From contig CM001633.1 of NCBI GenBank assembly GCA_000309945.1, positions 4,753,793 to 4,817,792 on the forward strand: a stretch of DNA of 64,000 nucleotides, in the 5' to 3' direction. Positions 19,153 through 29,485 of this stretch are shown here, piece by piece. The translations under genes were made by a program, and so were the position numbers. The number at the start of each line of letters is the position of its first letter. Position 1 is the stretch's first letter. This DNA comes from Leptolyngbyaceae cyanobacterium JSC-12. GTDB lineage: Bacteria; Cyanobacteriota; Cyanobacteriia; Leptolyngbyales; Leptolyngbyaceae. The notes under the pieces were generated by a model. It was not told the DNA's origin. It searched no databases and saw nothing but the letters and a program-made list of their open reading frames with translations.

Positions 19153-19707
19153 ATGACTGCTGTTTCTCGTCTCGTGATGCGATGGCTGTTCCTGCTGGCG
19201 ATCGCAGGTATAACCGCTGGCTGCGTACCCAGCAAAGCTGCTCAATGCAACAAACTTTTAGAGAAAGTAAACAAAATCCGTCCTGTTGCCGAGCAATTTC
19301 AGCAAGAGGGCAAAAATTTTGAAGCCGCCGCAAAAGCAGCAGGAGCCAAAAACGACTTACAAGGCTTCAAAACCTCGGCTGCCGGTTCTGCTAGGGCTTT
19401 CAACCAATTAGCTGAAAAAATGGATGACATTATCCAGGAGATTCAGGCAGTTGATCTAAAGGATGAAACCCTGGCACAACTGAAAGATCGCTATGTGCAA
19501 AATGCAACAGCCGTGAACGCGCTCTTCAAAGAAACAACCACTGCCTTGACAACAATTAGCCAAATTGAAAATTCCCCTACTGGGCTAAAACAGCTAGATC
19601 AGGCAGGCAGAAGCCTCACTGCAACCGCTGGCAAAATGAACAGTCGAGTTCAAGAAGAAAACCAATTAGTTTCAGATTTCAACAATTACTGTGAAGTGAA
19701 AAAGTAG
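19153..19707 (+). CDS. small lipoprotein, paralogue of the next gene
   Basis: This 184-residue protein has an N-terminal signal ending in a lipobox-like 'GITAGC', so it is probably lipid-anchored. The mature part is helical and rich in A, K, E and Q. It shares with the next gene the pattern 'AQCNKLLEKVNKI', '(V/I)AEQF', 'FEAAAKAAGAKNDL', 'ALTTISQIENSPTGL' and a terminal 'NNYC'. Two conserved Cys, near the start of the mature protein and at the end, could pair. Function unknown. It lies 22 bp after tyrS and 5 bp before its paralogue, so the three may be cotranscribed. Confidence 0.8.
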   Translation: MTAVSRLVMRWLFLLAIAGITAGCVPSKAAQCNKLLEKVNKIRPVAEQFQQEGKNFEAAAKAAGAKNDLQGFKTSAAGSARAFNQLAEKMDDIIQEIQAVDLKDETLAQLKDRYVQNATAVNALFKETTTALTTISQIENSPTGLKQLDQAGRSLTATAGKMNSRVQEENQLVSDFNNYCEVKK

Positions 19708-19712
19708 GAGAG

Positions 19713-20327
19713 ATGATGGTGAGCCAGAGTGTAAACATGTTGAAGAGAACAGGAAACCGGAGGCAAGCTTTAGAAGCCAGAAGAGATTTACTCGTGCTAG
19801 TGTCTGCTGTTTGTTTAGGATTGGTGAATGTTGAAATAGCGATCGCAACTCCCAACAAAACTGCACAATGTGACAGGTTGGTAAACACTGCGAACAAAAT
19901 GGTTCCTATCGCAGAGCAATTTTTGCAGGAAAGTCAGAATTTTGAAAAAGCAGCCAATGCTGCAGGCGAGAAGGGCGATTTATCAGCTTTCCAAAAAGCA
20001 GCAAATAAATCAGCCGGAGTCTTCAACCGATTGGTTACCCAACTAGAGCGCGTCACGAGTGAAATTCAAGGGCTTTCATTGGCAGATAAAACCTTGCTCA
20101 GCTTCAAGAATGAGTACATCAATGTTGCAACTTCAATCAACTCCGCATTTAAAGACACAATTGCAGCACTCACCACTATTAGCAACGCCCAACATTCACC
20201 AGCAGGTTTGGAGGTTATTCAAAAAGCCAGTGAGTCACTAGACCAGGTAGCAAACCGGATGGATAGTGTGGCAAAGTCAGAAGACAAGCTTGTGGATAGT
20301 GTGAACAACTACTGTGGGGCAAAGTGA
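19713..20327 (+). CDS. exported helical protein, tandem paralogue of the previous lipoprotein
   Basis: This 204-residue protein is clearly homologous to its upstream neighbour over the whole mature region ('[13 protein letters not shown]', '[14 protein letters not shown]', '[15 protein letters not shown]', 'VNNYC'), but it has a longer N-terminus with an ordinary hydrophobic signal ('[20 protein letters not shown]') and no lipobox Cys. The ATG at 19713 is only 2 nt from AGGAG; the adjacent ATG at 19716 is better spaced. Its last bases overlap the GTG of pyrF. Function unknown; a gene duplication followed by change of anchoring is inferred. Confidence 0.8.
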   Translation: MMVSQSVNMLKRTGNRRQALEARRDLLVLVSAVCLGLVNVEIAIATPNKTAQCDRLVNTANKMVPIAEQFLQESQNFEKAANAAGEKGDLSAFQKAANKSAGVFNRLVTQLERVTSEIQGLSLADKTLLSFKNEYINVATSINSAFKDTIAALTTISNAQHSPAGLEVIQKASESLDQVANRMDSVAKSEDKLVDSVNNYCGAK

Positions 20328-21052
20328 GCAGAGAAAACAGCGTTCAACACCGTTCTGAGCAGATCATTGTGCCACTGGATGTATCAACCCCAGAAGCGGC
20401 GATCGCGCTTGTGGATCAGCTTCCAGAGGTCACTTTTTGGAAAGTGGGGTTGGAATTGTTTGTGAGTGCCGGTCCCGCCATTCTCTCCGAACTCAAAGCC
20501 CGCCAGAAAAAGATTTTCCTAGATCTCAAGTTTCACGACATCCCGAATACAGTTGCTGGAGCTTGCCGTGCTGCCGCTCGTTACGGAGTAGATTTGGTCA
20601 CAGTTCATGCCACGGCTGGTAAAGAAGCCCTCATGGCTGCGCAGTCTGCCGCTGAAACTGGAGCTGTCGAAGCTGGATACCCTGTTCCGAAATTGCTGGC
20701 AATTACCGTATTGACTAGTTTGAATGCGCGATCGCTGGCGTTTGACCTGAAGATTCCCCTGGAACTGCCAGAATATGCTCTACACATGGCACTTTTGGCA
20801 AAAGAAAGCGGCTTACCCGGTGTAGTCTGCTCTCCACAAGAAGTAGAACAACTGCGTCAAAGTTGTGGCGAAAACTTCCTTCTAGTTTGTCCGGGAGTGC
20901 GTCCTACCTGGGCAGACGCAGGCGATCAGCGTCGCGTTATGACTCCTATCGCTGCCCTCAAAGCTGGAGCTAACTATCTCGTCATCGGTCGCCCCATCAC
21001 CGCTGCCCCCAACCCCGCCGCTGCTTTTGCTCGCATTTGTGAAGAGCTGTAA
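20324..21052 (+). CDS. pyrF: orotidine 5'-phosphate decarboxylase
   Basis: This 242-residue enzyme carries out the last step of UMP synthesis. The catalytic Asp-Lys-Asp array lies in '[16 protein letters not shown]', with further marks '[12 protein letters not shown]', 'LAITVLTS' and the phosphate-binding 'YLVIGRPIT'. The start is GTG, in GTGA overlap with the stop of the upstream exported-protein gene, so it is translationally coupled to a gene of unrelated function. It is convergent with the broken HD gene, with 6 bp between stops. Confidence 0.97.
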   Translation: MSRENSVQHRSEQIIVPLDVSTPEAAIALVDQLPEVTFWKVGLELFVSAGPAILSELKARQKKIFLDLKFHDIPNTVAGACRAAARYGVDLVTVHATAGKEALMAAQSAAETGAVEAGYPVPKLLAITVLTSLNARSLAFDLKIPLELPEYALHMALLAKESGLPGVVCSPQEVEQLRQSCGENFLLVCPGVRPTWADAGDQRRVMTPIAALKAGANYLVIGRPITAAPNPAAAFARICEEL

Positions 21053-21058
21053 ATTTTC

Positions 21059-21430
21059 CTATAAGGTGTTTGGAGAGAAAGTTTCGGCGGTGTGCTGGGT
21101 TTCTAGCTCTTGCAGGAAGAAATGGTAGTGATCGCGGATGAAGATGGTTTGCGATCCGCGATCGCCCTGTTCAGCCATGACCTTCAGTTCCCATTCCACC
21201 ACCGACACGTTGCGGTAAAGCTGATTGAGGATCTGTTGCCCTTGTTGAGTCACTTGCAGATAAGCAATCGCAGGCTGAATCAATGGCTGCACCACCGTTT
21301 GAAAGAAGTGCGGATAGCCCATTCGCAAATCTCCTGGATGCTGATATCCCAGAGATTTATTAGTGCCAACTTCCTCAAATTCGTGAAACAGGGCGGGCAA
21401 TTTTTCCAAATAGCGCGAGTCGCCTAACTG
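21059..21430 (-). pseudogene. HD-domain phosphohydrolase, C-terminal part (separated by IS copy B)
   Basis: This is the 3' part of the gene that starts at 23496. It reads QLGDSRYLEKLPALFHEF onward for about 120 codons to a TAG at 21059. The first two codons are the TSD (CAGTTA on the minus strand). Removing the IS and one TSD copy fuses it in frame to the N-terminal part, giving a 324-residue protein. It has no start of its own, although a read-through from the IS end gives an in-frame ATG inside the element. Confidence 0.88.
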
Positions 21431-22887
21431 CACAACTTGGCAAGTTACCGAAGTAGAAAAAACGATCGCCAATCAACTGGGGAGGAGAGCTTGTAAAATC
21501 TGTTCATTTGTATGTCCGTGAGAACATCGCGTCACAATGAATTGCAGCAAATCATCAAAGGCTTGACGAGTGAGGGTATAGAGCTTCTGTCCCACCGTTT
21601 GCTTGCCTTGAGCAAACTCAAATCGTTCAGATTGTGCGCCAGAACAGGCAGTCCGTTGCAGAATCGACTGCGCCACGCAACTAAGACGGAAGTGACGGTT
21701 GACCGCTTCCTCGTTCCGCACCTGAGCCGACTCTAGCCCGGTGTGCTGTTTGCTCACCTCATGAAAGACCTCGCAGGACCATCGATAACTCCAAGTCTGC
21801 ATGACTCGCCCACTTTCCCAATGCAACGCATCGGTGAGCAGGAAGCGAGGTGGGTCTTGTAAATCTGCTTGCTCGTGGACGATGACCAATCGCTTGCGTC
21901 CAAACTTCTTGAGGCGCACGACTTTGGTAAATGCCCAAATCGGTTTCGTTTCGCCGTTGCGGCAAGTGACTTGAATCGGGCGAAAGCTCTCTGGGTGATG
22001 GATTCTGAGTTCTAAACCAATCGCATCTACCCGTTGCCATTGGTCATTCCACAAGATGTTGCGAGAACTTTCAACTTCACTCACCCAGTGTTTTCCTGCG
22101 GACTCAATCATGGTGGTTAACTCAACAGTCAACACCCCATTGTCAAACGCATAATCGGCGGTGGGAAATTGTCCTTCCGCTTCCACTTGGCGCACAATCT
22201 CGACGGCAATCTCGGTGCGTTTGCGATACTCCAATCGATTCTTGTGATAATGCAACATCTCAATCAGTCGTTCTCGCACTTGGTCTAAATCGTCATAGTG
22301 GGATTTTGCCGTCACCTTCAGATACTCCCGTTCTGCCACTGAAAAAATCTGGAAACTGCACCACCACGTCAATCCCATCAATTAGGTGGCGGTTCGCAAT
22401 CGTCGCCGTCACCACCGTTTGAAAGCAACTCATCCGATGTTCCACATAATCATAGGATCGCTTCACCCCAAAGATCTGCTTGCCCCAATCGTGATGGCTG
22501 AGCGTCCAATCCAGACTGATGACTTCTCGCCCTCGCCCCTGATGCTCTTTGGCTATCACAGCACGATGATGGGACATTAACTCTGAACTCCTCCAGCCCG
22601 CCTCAAACACCGCTGCGTGCATCGCTCTTCGTCCGCCGACCTCCCCACCTGCTACCCATTGTCCGGCAATCCCTTGCAAGGTTTTGTTCTCACTCAACAG
22701 CAATCCGGTCACATAGCGACTCACCTGCTCAAAGCCTGCGCCTCGGCAGAACAGGTCTCGATATTTCCCAAACTCTTGAGCAATCGTCGATGGCACAGCG
22801 ACAAAGGGCAGCATGATACGGCTACGGCTAACGTCTCCTACATTTTCTGCTTATCTTTTTCCTTTCTGGGTAACTTGCCAAGTCGTG
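21431..22887 (-). mobile_element. complete IS element, copy B, inserted in an HD-domain gene, 1457 bp
   Basis: This is the same element as 14138-15593 in opposite orientation and one base longer. Its ends read CACAACTTGGCAAGTTACC at 21431 and the complement of CACGACTTGGC at 22887. A 6-bp target duplication, TAACTG, is at 21425-21430 and 22888-22893. The near identity to copy A implies recent transposition. Confidence 0.95.
21473..22814 (-). pseudogene. transposase of copy B, frameshifted
   Basis: The ORF is the same 446-residue transposase, but an extra A on the plus strand (run of six at 22342-22347, against five T in copy A) shifts the frame. The N-terminal frame ends after about 173 residues (stop at 22293). 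The C-terminal frame is open from 22381 to 21473 and is otherwise identical. All three catalytic residues are not on one product unless slippage at the T run restores the frame. Confidence 0.9.
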
Positions 22888-23496
22888 TAACTGCCCGATG
22901 AAATCCGCTGCCCGTGCTAATCCTGGGAAGTTGCTTGTGTCTTGATGGGCTTCGTCATTCGGGATAGGAAAGCGAGTCAGTTCAATCATCTGCTGAATAG
23001 CTACGATATCTAAACTGCGGTAGTATCCCAAGTTCTCGGCAACAAACAGTTTGCCGCGATCAACGTGATACGGGGTGAGGCTGGCATCGGTTTGTCCAGG
23101 CGCGATCGCGATCCTTTCTTGTCCAGTGGTGTAAGTATATTCTTCAACGCAATCTTGGCGGCAGATGCCTTTCAGATAGCCGATATCGTGGCACAACAGA
23201 GCAACGATGAAGTGCAGCCAGTCATCAGGCGACACGGTTGCTTCCAGCAATTGTTTACCGCGCAAAATTTCTTGCCCCACTAGAGTTACCAAAATCGTGT
23301 GCTCAACATCGTGATATAGCGCATCAGTACGGGCGATCGCGTTGAGAGTAGTAGCAGCGATTTGCCCAATCAGCTCGGTGTGGCTAGGGGTGAGGTTGCC
23401 AAACATTTGGCAATAGCTCTGTTGTAAACGAGCGATCGCGTGGTGAATCATCGTGGCTGTGGGGTTAAACATGACAACTTCCTCGAGCATTCTCAT
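22888..23496 (-). pseudogene. HD-domain phosphohydrolase, N-terminal part (broken by IS copy B)
   Basis: This is the first ~203 codons of a metal-dependent phosphohydrolase-like protein. HD-superfamily ligands are visible in 'ALYHDVEHTILVT' and 'LLCHDIGYLKG'. It is open through the IS end to a stop at 22828, which would add ~20 foreign residues. The likely start is ATG 23496, or ATG 23472 (MFNPTATM). Removal of the IS restores ADFIGQLGDSRYLEK in frame. The natural substrate (cyclic nucleotide or other phosphoester) is unknown. The HD ligands are all upstream of the insertion, so the truncated product could retain some fold. Confidence 0.88.
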
Positions 23497-23983
23497 CAGG
23501 TAGACAGTCCAAAAAAATGAAAGAAATCTGTTTCATCCTGTCAATAGTCTGCTAAATATTTTCATCAACTGGGAACCATAAAATCTCAAAAAAATTGTGA
23601 TCTCAATCAACATTGTTCGTGATTCAAAAACATTAGAAAAATTCAGATTTTCTTCCTCTAAAAAACTCATAAAACTCCATAAAAGCTCTCAGGAATTGAA
23701 TTTCAATGAACTGAATGTTACCGTAGTTATATCTCACTCCTTGAGATGTTAGGGTGCGTCCATCAACCGAAATTGACTACGTGAGGGGTTGTTTCAACTC
23801 ACAATCTTTACGCTCTCATATCAATGTTCCGTGTGATCTCGATCAGGCTGTTAAAAATAACACGCACTAAGATCAGGGGTATTGGGATAGAAATCAATCT
23901 TGAAAATGCCAATTTTTAGGTGATGAAATATCCCACATTTATCACTCTTTTTACAAAGCAATCGATGTGGTTGCATTCACAGT
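23497..23983. other. AT-rich intergenic region between divergent genes
   Basis: These 487 bp separate the broken HD gene (minus) from the TIR/AAA gene (plus). The sequence is AT-rich with short A runs and repeated 'CATAAAA' and 'CCATAAAAG' near 23670. It likely holds both promoters. I see no gene, tRNA or clear hairpin in it. Confidence 0.6.
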
Positions 23984-25819
23984 ATGGACGTTCGAGATGC
24001 ACTAAAATTTGTTGAACAATTGGTTTATCACCACACTGGCAAATACCTGAACGATTTGGAACGAGATGTATTTGTTGGTTCCTGGCAAGGGCAAACCTAC
24101 GAAGACATTTATCCAACTAATCCAGAGTATGTCGAGAAATACGTGGGTTATAAACTCTGGCAGAAACTTTCAACCGTTTGCGGTGAAAAAGTCACGAAAA
24201 AACAGGTACGAGGCGCTGTGGAGCGTGCATGGCAACGGCATTCTCATACCAATCCCGTTGCTGCCAGTTCCTCAAGCCAGGTTCAACACGTTTTCATTAG
24301 CTGCCGCTATCAGGAACCTGATGCAAGTCTGGCAAAACAGCTTTGTGAGGCGATCGCAGCTGCCGGGCACCGAGCCTGCATGACTGCCCCCTCTCATGAA
24401 ACTGATTGGCTCCTTCAATTAGAATCTAACCTGCGTCAATGCGATTACTTTCTGGTGTTGTTATCGCCTCAAGCTGCCGTTAGCGAAATGGTGCTTGAGG
24501 AATTGCAACACGCTAAGAAATTGAGTCGCGACCATCGCGATCGCCCCCTCACCATTTTGCCAATCTGGGTCAACTGCCCTCTCAACCTCCGTCTCACCCA
24601 TGATTTGCAAACCTTCCTGCAAGATCTTCCTTGCTACGAATGGCACTCCCCCACCGATACCCCTCCCTTGATTCAAGTTATTCACCACCGCCTCAACGGC
24701 ACCCCCTCTCCTCCTCTCCCTGTCTCCCCCTCTTCCTCCTCTATCCCCTATCTTTTAAACCCTCTTCCCTCCTCCCCTCCCCTCCCCACTCCCACTGCCG
24801 ATCCCGAACTCCCTCAAGGGCAAGTCCGCCTCGACTCTACCTTTTATATTGAACGAGTGCCCTACGAAGCCCAGTGCTACCGAGAGATCTTACAGCCGGG
24901 CACCCTGATCCGCATTAAAGCACCCCGTCAGATGGGCAAAACCTCCCTCATGTCGCGCATCCTGCTACGATCGCGAGAGCAAGGCTATCATACCGTTCCA
25001 CTCAGCTTTCAACAGGCGGACATCGGCATCTTCGCCAGCCTCGATGCTTTATTGCAATGGTTTTGTGGCAAAGTTGCCCGCAAACTGCGCCTCTCCCACC
25101 CCAATCACTACTGGACGGAAACTTACGGCAGCAAAGACAACTGCACCATGTATTTTGAAGATTGCCTGCTCTCCCAAATTGAGAGTCCACTGGTGTTGGG
25201 GCTGGATGAAGTTGATCGCATCTTTCAATATCCCAACATTGCCGATGACTTTTTTGGGCTATTGCGTGCCTGGTACGAGGAAGCTGGATATGGCGGCAGC
25301 GACAGCCAACTGTGGGAAAAGCTGCGCCTAGTTGTAGTGCACTCCACCGAAGTGTATATTCCGCTCGATGTGAATCAATCTCCCTTCAATGTGGGGTTGC
25401 CGATTGAACTGTCAGAATTTAGCCCGCAACAAGTCTTAGATTTGGCAACTCGCCACATGCTGAACTGGGAGATGGTTGAGATTGAGACCCTCATGGCGAT
25501 CGCAGGCGGACACCCCTACCTCATCCGGTTAGCGTTGTATCACCTCGCTCAACAAAACCTCACCCTGCCCGAACTGGTGCGATCAGCTGCCACCGAAGCT
25601 GGAATCTATGGCGATCATCTGCGTCGCCACCTCTGGAATTTGCGTCAGCATCCAGAACTCAAGAGTGCCTTCAGCCGCGTTGTCAATAGCGATGATCCCG
25701 TTGAACTCGAATCTATCCTCGCCTTTAAACTTCATAGCCTCGGACTTGTTCACCTCCAAGGAAACGATGTTACCCCCCGATTCAACCTGTACCGCCAGTA
25801 CTTCAAAGAGAGATTGTGA
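23984..25819 (+). CDS. vMAP-type N-terminal domain + TIR + AAA ATPase signalling protein
   Basis: This 611-residue protein has three parts. Residues ~1-85 match the N-terminal helical (HTH-like) domain of vWA-MoxR-associated proteins: 'GKYLNDLERDVFVGSWQGQT', then 'GYKLWQKLS' and 'GEKVTKKQVRGAVERAW'. Residues ~100-235 look like a TIR domain: 'VFISCRYQEPDASLAKQL', 'CDYFLVLLSPQAAVSEMV', and a Glu in 'LEELQHA' at the place of the NADase glutamate. A Ser/Pro-rich linker (~240-280) precedes an AAA-like NTPase with Walker A '[10 protein letters not shown]' (~312) and Walker B 'LVLGLDEVDRIF'. This layout is typical of predicted cyanobacterial conflict or signalling proteins. It is followed 144 bp later by another AAA-like gene. 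Confidence 0.82.
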   Translation: MDVRDALKFVEQLVYHHTGKYLNDLERDVFVGSWQGQTYEDIYPTNPEYVEKYVGYKLWQKLSTVCGEKVTKKQVRGAVERAWQRHSHTNPVAASSSSQVQHVFISCRYQEPDASLAKQLCEAIAAAGHRACMTAPSHETDWLLQLESNLRQCDYFLVLLSPQAAVSEMVLEELQHAKKLSRDHRDRPLTILPIWVNCPLNLRLTHDLQTFLQDLPCYEWHSPTDTPPLIQVIHHRLNGTPSPPLPVSPSSSSIPYLLNPLPSSPPLPTPTADPELPQGQVRLDSTFYIERVPYEAQCYREILQPGTLIRIKAPRQMGKTSLMSRILLRSREQGYHTVPLSFQQADIGIFASLDALLQWFCGKVARKLRLSHPNHYWTETYGSKDNCTMYFEDCLLSQIESPLVLGLDEVDRIFQYPNIADDFFGLLRAWYEEAGYGGSDSQLWEKLRLVVVHSTEVYIPLDVNQSPFNVGLPIELSEFSPQQVLDLATRHMLNWEMVEIETLMAIAGGHPYLIRLALYHLAQQNLTLPELVRSAATEAGIYGDHLRRHLWNLRQHPELKSAFSRVVNSDDPVELESILAFKLHSLGLVHLQGNDVTPRFNLYRQYFKERL

Positions 25820-25963
25820 AGCAGAGAAGTTAGGAGATGAGAGAGAAATTCAAAATTCTCCAACCTCAATCTCCAACCGTTTAACTAAGGCTCACGAACG
25901 GCTCTAATTCCCAATCTTCCACTCCTTCACCTACCCCCTCATCTAACCCCCCCCTCCATTCCT

Positions 25964-28900
25964 ATGTCTTACCTCACCTCGTCTACCACATTCACCTACA
26001 AAGTTGGCGGTCACCTGCCCCTAGATGCGCCGAGTTACGTGGTTCGCCAAGCTGATCGCGACTTGTATGAAGGCTTGAAGGCGGGCGAATTTTGCTATGT
26101 GTTGAACTCGCGGCAGATGGGAAAGACGAGCTTACGGGTGCGAACCTTGCATCGGTTGCAGGCGGAAGGGATTGTGGGCGCGGCAATTGACCTGAACAAA
26201 ATTGGGAGTCAGGAGATTACGCCGGATCAGTGGTATGCCGGGTTGATGCGTCGCTTAGTGACTAGCTTCAATTTGTCGATTGAGTTACGGAGTTGGTTGC
26301 GCGATCGCGAATACTTGTCACCTCTGCAACGCCTTAGCGAATTCATTGAGCAGGTATTACTGGAAAGTATTCCTGAAAAAATCGTGATTTTTATTGATGA
26401 AATTGATAGTATTCTCAGTTTGGGATTTCAAACAGAGGACTTTTTTGCCTTTATTCGTGCCTGTACCGAATATCAGCGGTTGACTTTTGCCTTACTGGGC
26501 GTAGCATCTCCCTCAGACTTAATCCAAGATAAAAACCGAACTCCCTTTAATATTGGCCGCGCTATTGAATTAGAAGGGTTTAAGCTATCTGAAGCAGAAC
26601 CACTGATAGAAGGGTTAGCTGAAAAGTTTTCCCATCCCTGGAAAATCCTGGAGGCAATTCTGGAGTGGACAGGCGGGCAACCTTTTTTGACTCAAAAAAT
26701 TTGCAAACTGATTCATACCGATGACCAGCCAATGCCACCGATTTCAGAAGCTGAATGGGTTGAGGCACTGGTGCGATCGCGCCTGATCAACAACTGGGAA
26801 TCTACTGATGAACCACCCCACTTAAAAGCGATTCGCGATCGCCTGTTGCGAATTGGACAGCGTAGTCGGGGCGTGCTGGACGTCTATCAACAGGTGCTAA
26901 AAGTGGGTGAAATTGAGGCAGTAGATACGCCAGAACAAATGGAACTGCGGCTCTCTGGGCTGGTGATTAAGCAAGCAGGGAAACTCCGCATCAGCAACCG
27001 TATCTACAGTACGGTCTTTAACCGCCACTGGATTGCCAAAGCCCTGACCGATTTGCAGGCAGATTTTATGCAAATCGTTACCAATCAGGAGCAAAAATTA
27101 CTCTCTATGCTCAGCGTCATGGAAGGTAAAGACTTTTCTGATATTCTGCACGAAATTCTTGGCACGATTACTGTGCGAATGGGGGAACTCCTCAACGCCG
27201 ATCGTACCACCATTGTTTTCATCGATGAAGAGAAGAACGACATCTGGTCTATCATCACCCGGCACGAAGGACCGAACTTGCCAGAAATTCAAATCCTTGC
27301 CAACAAAAGCTCTAGTGGACTGCTGACCCATATTAAAACCATAGCGGGATTGGAAGACCCAGACAAGATTAACGACTACCCCGTCTACAACGATTTGGTG
27401 TTTCCTCTCACCAACGATCAGCACAATGTAGTGGCCGTAGTACATCTGGTCAATAAATTGCGGCGATCGCCCTCCCTCATAGGTTCCCTGGCAGAGCGCG
27501 TCCATCCCAACGGTTTTACCCAATCTGACCAGCGCCAACTAGAGGAATATGCTCCTGCTATTCTCCGCATTCTGGCGCGCTGTCAGGAGTGCTACAAACT
27601 CACCCAGCGGCTGCAAGCGTCCGAAGCTCTAACCGAAGCCACCCGTTTCGTTTCTCAAAGCAGCCTGGATTCGGAGGAAATTATTGGGCGTGTGATGGAA
27701 GCAGCCAAGAAACTGATGAATGCTGATCGCTCCACACTTTGGCTGATTGATACAGCAACGAATCAACTCTGGACAAAAATTCCGTTTCAAGACGGCACTT
27801 TTAAGGAATACCGCATCCAAATTGGCGAGGGGTTTGCTGGCATCGTTGCCAAAACCCGCGAGCCACTGAATCTTGCCTTTGATCTGTATGATCATCCTGA
27901 TTCGGATATGGCAAAGTTAACAGATCAGAAAACTGGATATCGGACCTGTAGCCTTCTCTGCGTGCCCGTTTGGAGTCCTGATGGGGAATTGTTGGGCGTG
28001 ACTCAGTTAGTTAACAAACGCCGTCAGGGTAATTTTGCTGACTACGACCCCAGCCAGTGGCCCCAGGCTCCGGAGTGCTTTCAGGCGAGCTTTGATAGCA
28101 ACAGCGAGAAGTATATGCAAATCTTTAATGCCCAGGTGGGGATTGCGTTGCATAATGCGCGTCAGTTCGCAGCGATGAAGCAACAGGCAGAAAGTCATCC
28201 TCAGAGCGTGGTGTTACAAACGCTGTCGATGCTGAACCAGGTGATGGATAACCAGGGATTTGACGATATTTTGGACACAACTCTGCGATCGATTACTTCC
28301 AAAATTGGCAAATCGCTGTGTGCCGATCGCACTACGATTTTTTTGCTAGATGCGGAACGCAACGAGTTGTGGTCGATTGTGGCAGAGTCCGAAAACAGCG
28401 ATCGCTCTCTGGAAATTCGCGTCCCTGCGGACAAAGGCATTGTGGGAGAAGTTGCCCGCTTCAAGAAATCAATCATCATCCCCTATGATTTCTACAGCGA
28501 CCCCCGCTCTGCCACGGCAAAAGAGCAAGACAAACGCAACCAGTACCGCACCTACACCATGCTGGCAATTCCCATGCTCAACGATCGCGGCGAATTGATT
28601 GCTGTGGTGCAGCTGATTAACAAACTGAAGCGGGTGCATGATGCCAGCTCAGACTTGAGCGATCGCATTGATTTACAGGGATTCACCCAAGCTGATGAAG
28701 CCCAGTTCGCAGCAAAGGCACCCCTGATTCAAATGATTCTGGAAAGCTTTTGTTCTTATCACAAAACGGCACGAGGGCAGCGAGTCGCGGCGGCACTGAT
28801 GGCAGCAACTCGTTCTGTCAGCCAGAGCAGTTTAGACCCAGACGAGATTCTGCTGCGCGTGATGCAAGCAGCTAAAGATCTGATGGATGCCGATCGCAGT

Positions 28901-29380
28901 ACCTTATGGCTATGCGATCGGGTGACTCAGGAGTTATGGACAAAAATTCCGTTTGCAGACGGCTCCAGTCGCGAAATTCGAGTTCGGATCGGGCAGGGTT
29001 ATGCCGGAACCGTTGCCGCAACGGGGCAACCGCTCAATATCCCTTTTGATCTCTACCATCACCCCGATGCCGATACTGCGAAACGCACTGACCAGCAAAC
29101 AGGCTATCGCACCTGTAGCCTGCTTTGTATGCCAGTATTCAGTCCCGATGGAGAACTCATTGGGGTGACGCAACTGGTTAATAAAAAAGTGGGGACTGAA
29201 GAAGTGATTCCAACCGACAAACAGCCTGTTCCAGAAGCATTTCAAACTAGCTTTGATGAAACAGATCAAAAATATATGCAGTTGTTCAACAATCAAGTCG
29301 GTGTGATCTTGCAAAATGCCGAACTATTAGCAGCCGTTCGCCGCCAGGAAGAAGCCCTGCGCGATAATACTCCCAGCTAG
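25964..29380 (+). CDS. AAA-like NTPase fused to four GAF domains
   Basis: This 1138-residue cytoplasmic protein begins with an AAA-like NTPase of the same kind as its neighbour (Walker A '[10 protein letters not shown]' ~47-57; Walker B '[12 protein letters not shown]'). Four GAF domains follow at about 378-555, 557-745, 753-935 and 944-1125. GAF1/GAF3 and GAF2/GAF4 resemble each other more than their neighbours ('DRSTLWL' and '[10 protein letters not shown]' recur in 2 and 4), so a GAF pair was duplicated. GAF3 has a full NKxnFx3DE signature ('NKLKRV' ... 'GFTQADE'), hinting at cyclic-nucleotide binding. There is no kinase, cyclase or HTH output domain, so the NTPase is the presumed effector or scaffold. 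Confidence 0.85.
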   Translation: MSYLTSSTTFTYKVGGHLPLDAPSYVVRQADRDLYEGLKAGEFCYVLNSRQMGKTSLRVRTLHRLQAEGIVGAAIDLNKIGSQEITPDQWYAGLMRRLVTSFNLSIELRSWLRDREYLSPLQRLSEFIEQVLLESIPEKIVIFIDEIDSILSLGFQTEDFFAFIRACTEYQRLTFALLGVASPSDLIQDKNRTPFNIGRAIELEGFKLSEAEPLIEGLAEKFSHPWKILEAILEWTGGQPFLTQKICKLIHTDDQPMPPISEAEWVEALVRSRLINNWESTDEPPHLKAIRDRLLRIGQRSRGVLDVYQQVLKVGEIEAVDTPEQMELRLSGLVIKQAGKLRISNRIYSTVFNRHWIAKALTDLQADFMQIVTNQEQKLLSMLSVMEGKDFSDILHEILGTITVRMGELLNADRTTIVFIDEEKNDIWSIITRHEGPNLPEIQILANKSSSGLLTHIKTIAGLEDPDKINDYPVYNDLVFPLTNDQHNVVAVVHLVNKLRRSPSLIGSLAERVHPNGFTQSDQRQLEEYAPAILRILARCQECYKLTQRLQASEALTEATRFVSQSSLDSEEIIGRVMEAAKKLMNADRSTLWLIDTATNQLWTKIPFQDGTFKEYRIQIGEGFAGIVAKTREPLNLAFDLYDHPDSDMAKLTDQKTGYRTCSLLCVPVWSPDGELLGVTQLVNKRRQGNFADYDPSQWPQAPECFQASFDSNSEKYMQIFNAQVGIALHNARQFAAMKQQAESHPQSVVLQTLSMLNQVMDNQGFDDILDTTLRSITSKIGKSLCADRTTIFLLDAERNELWSIVAESENSDRSLEIRVPADKGIVGEVARFKKSIIIPYDFYSDPRSATAKEQDKRNQYRTYTMLAIPMLNDRGELIAVVQLINKLKRVHDASSDLSDRIDLQGFTQADEAQFAAKAPLIQMILESFCSYHKTARGQRVAAALMAATRSVSQSSLDPDEILLRVMQAAKDLMDADRSTLWLCDRVTQELWTKIPFADGSSREIRVRIGQGYAGTVAATGQPLNIPFDLYHHPDADTAKRTDQQTGYRTCSLLCMPVFSPDGELIGVTQLVNKKVGTEEVIPTDKQPVPEAFQTSFDETDQKYMQLFNNQVGVILQNAELLAAVRRQEEALRDNTPS

Positions 29381-29485
29381 GAATACTCCCGACTAATTTA
29401 GTTGGAATAGGAATTGGACATTCCCAAGTACTAGACGCAAACACTTCTTAGCTCTAGACGCAGTCCAGCGTTTCGCTACAGCAAC

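Noticed and set aside
14138-22887. Composite transposon carrying tyrS, pyrF and a PBP gene
   Set aside because: Each IS copy has its own 6-bp duplication with a different sequence, so they inserted independently rather than moving as one unit.
24700-24800. Pyrimidine-rich microsatellite
   Set aside because: It encodes the in-frame Ser/Pro linker of the TIR-AAA protein, so it is a normal low-complexity linker.
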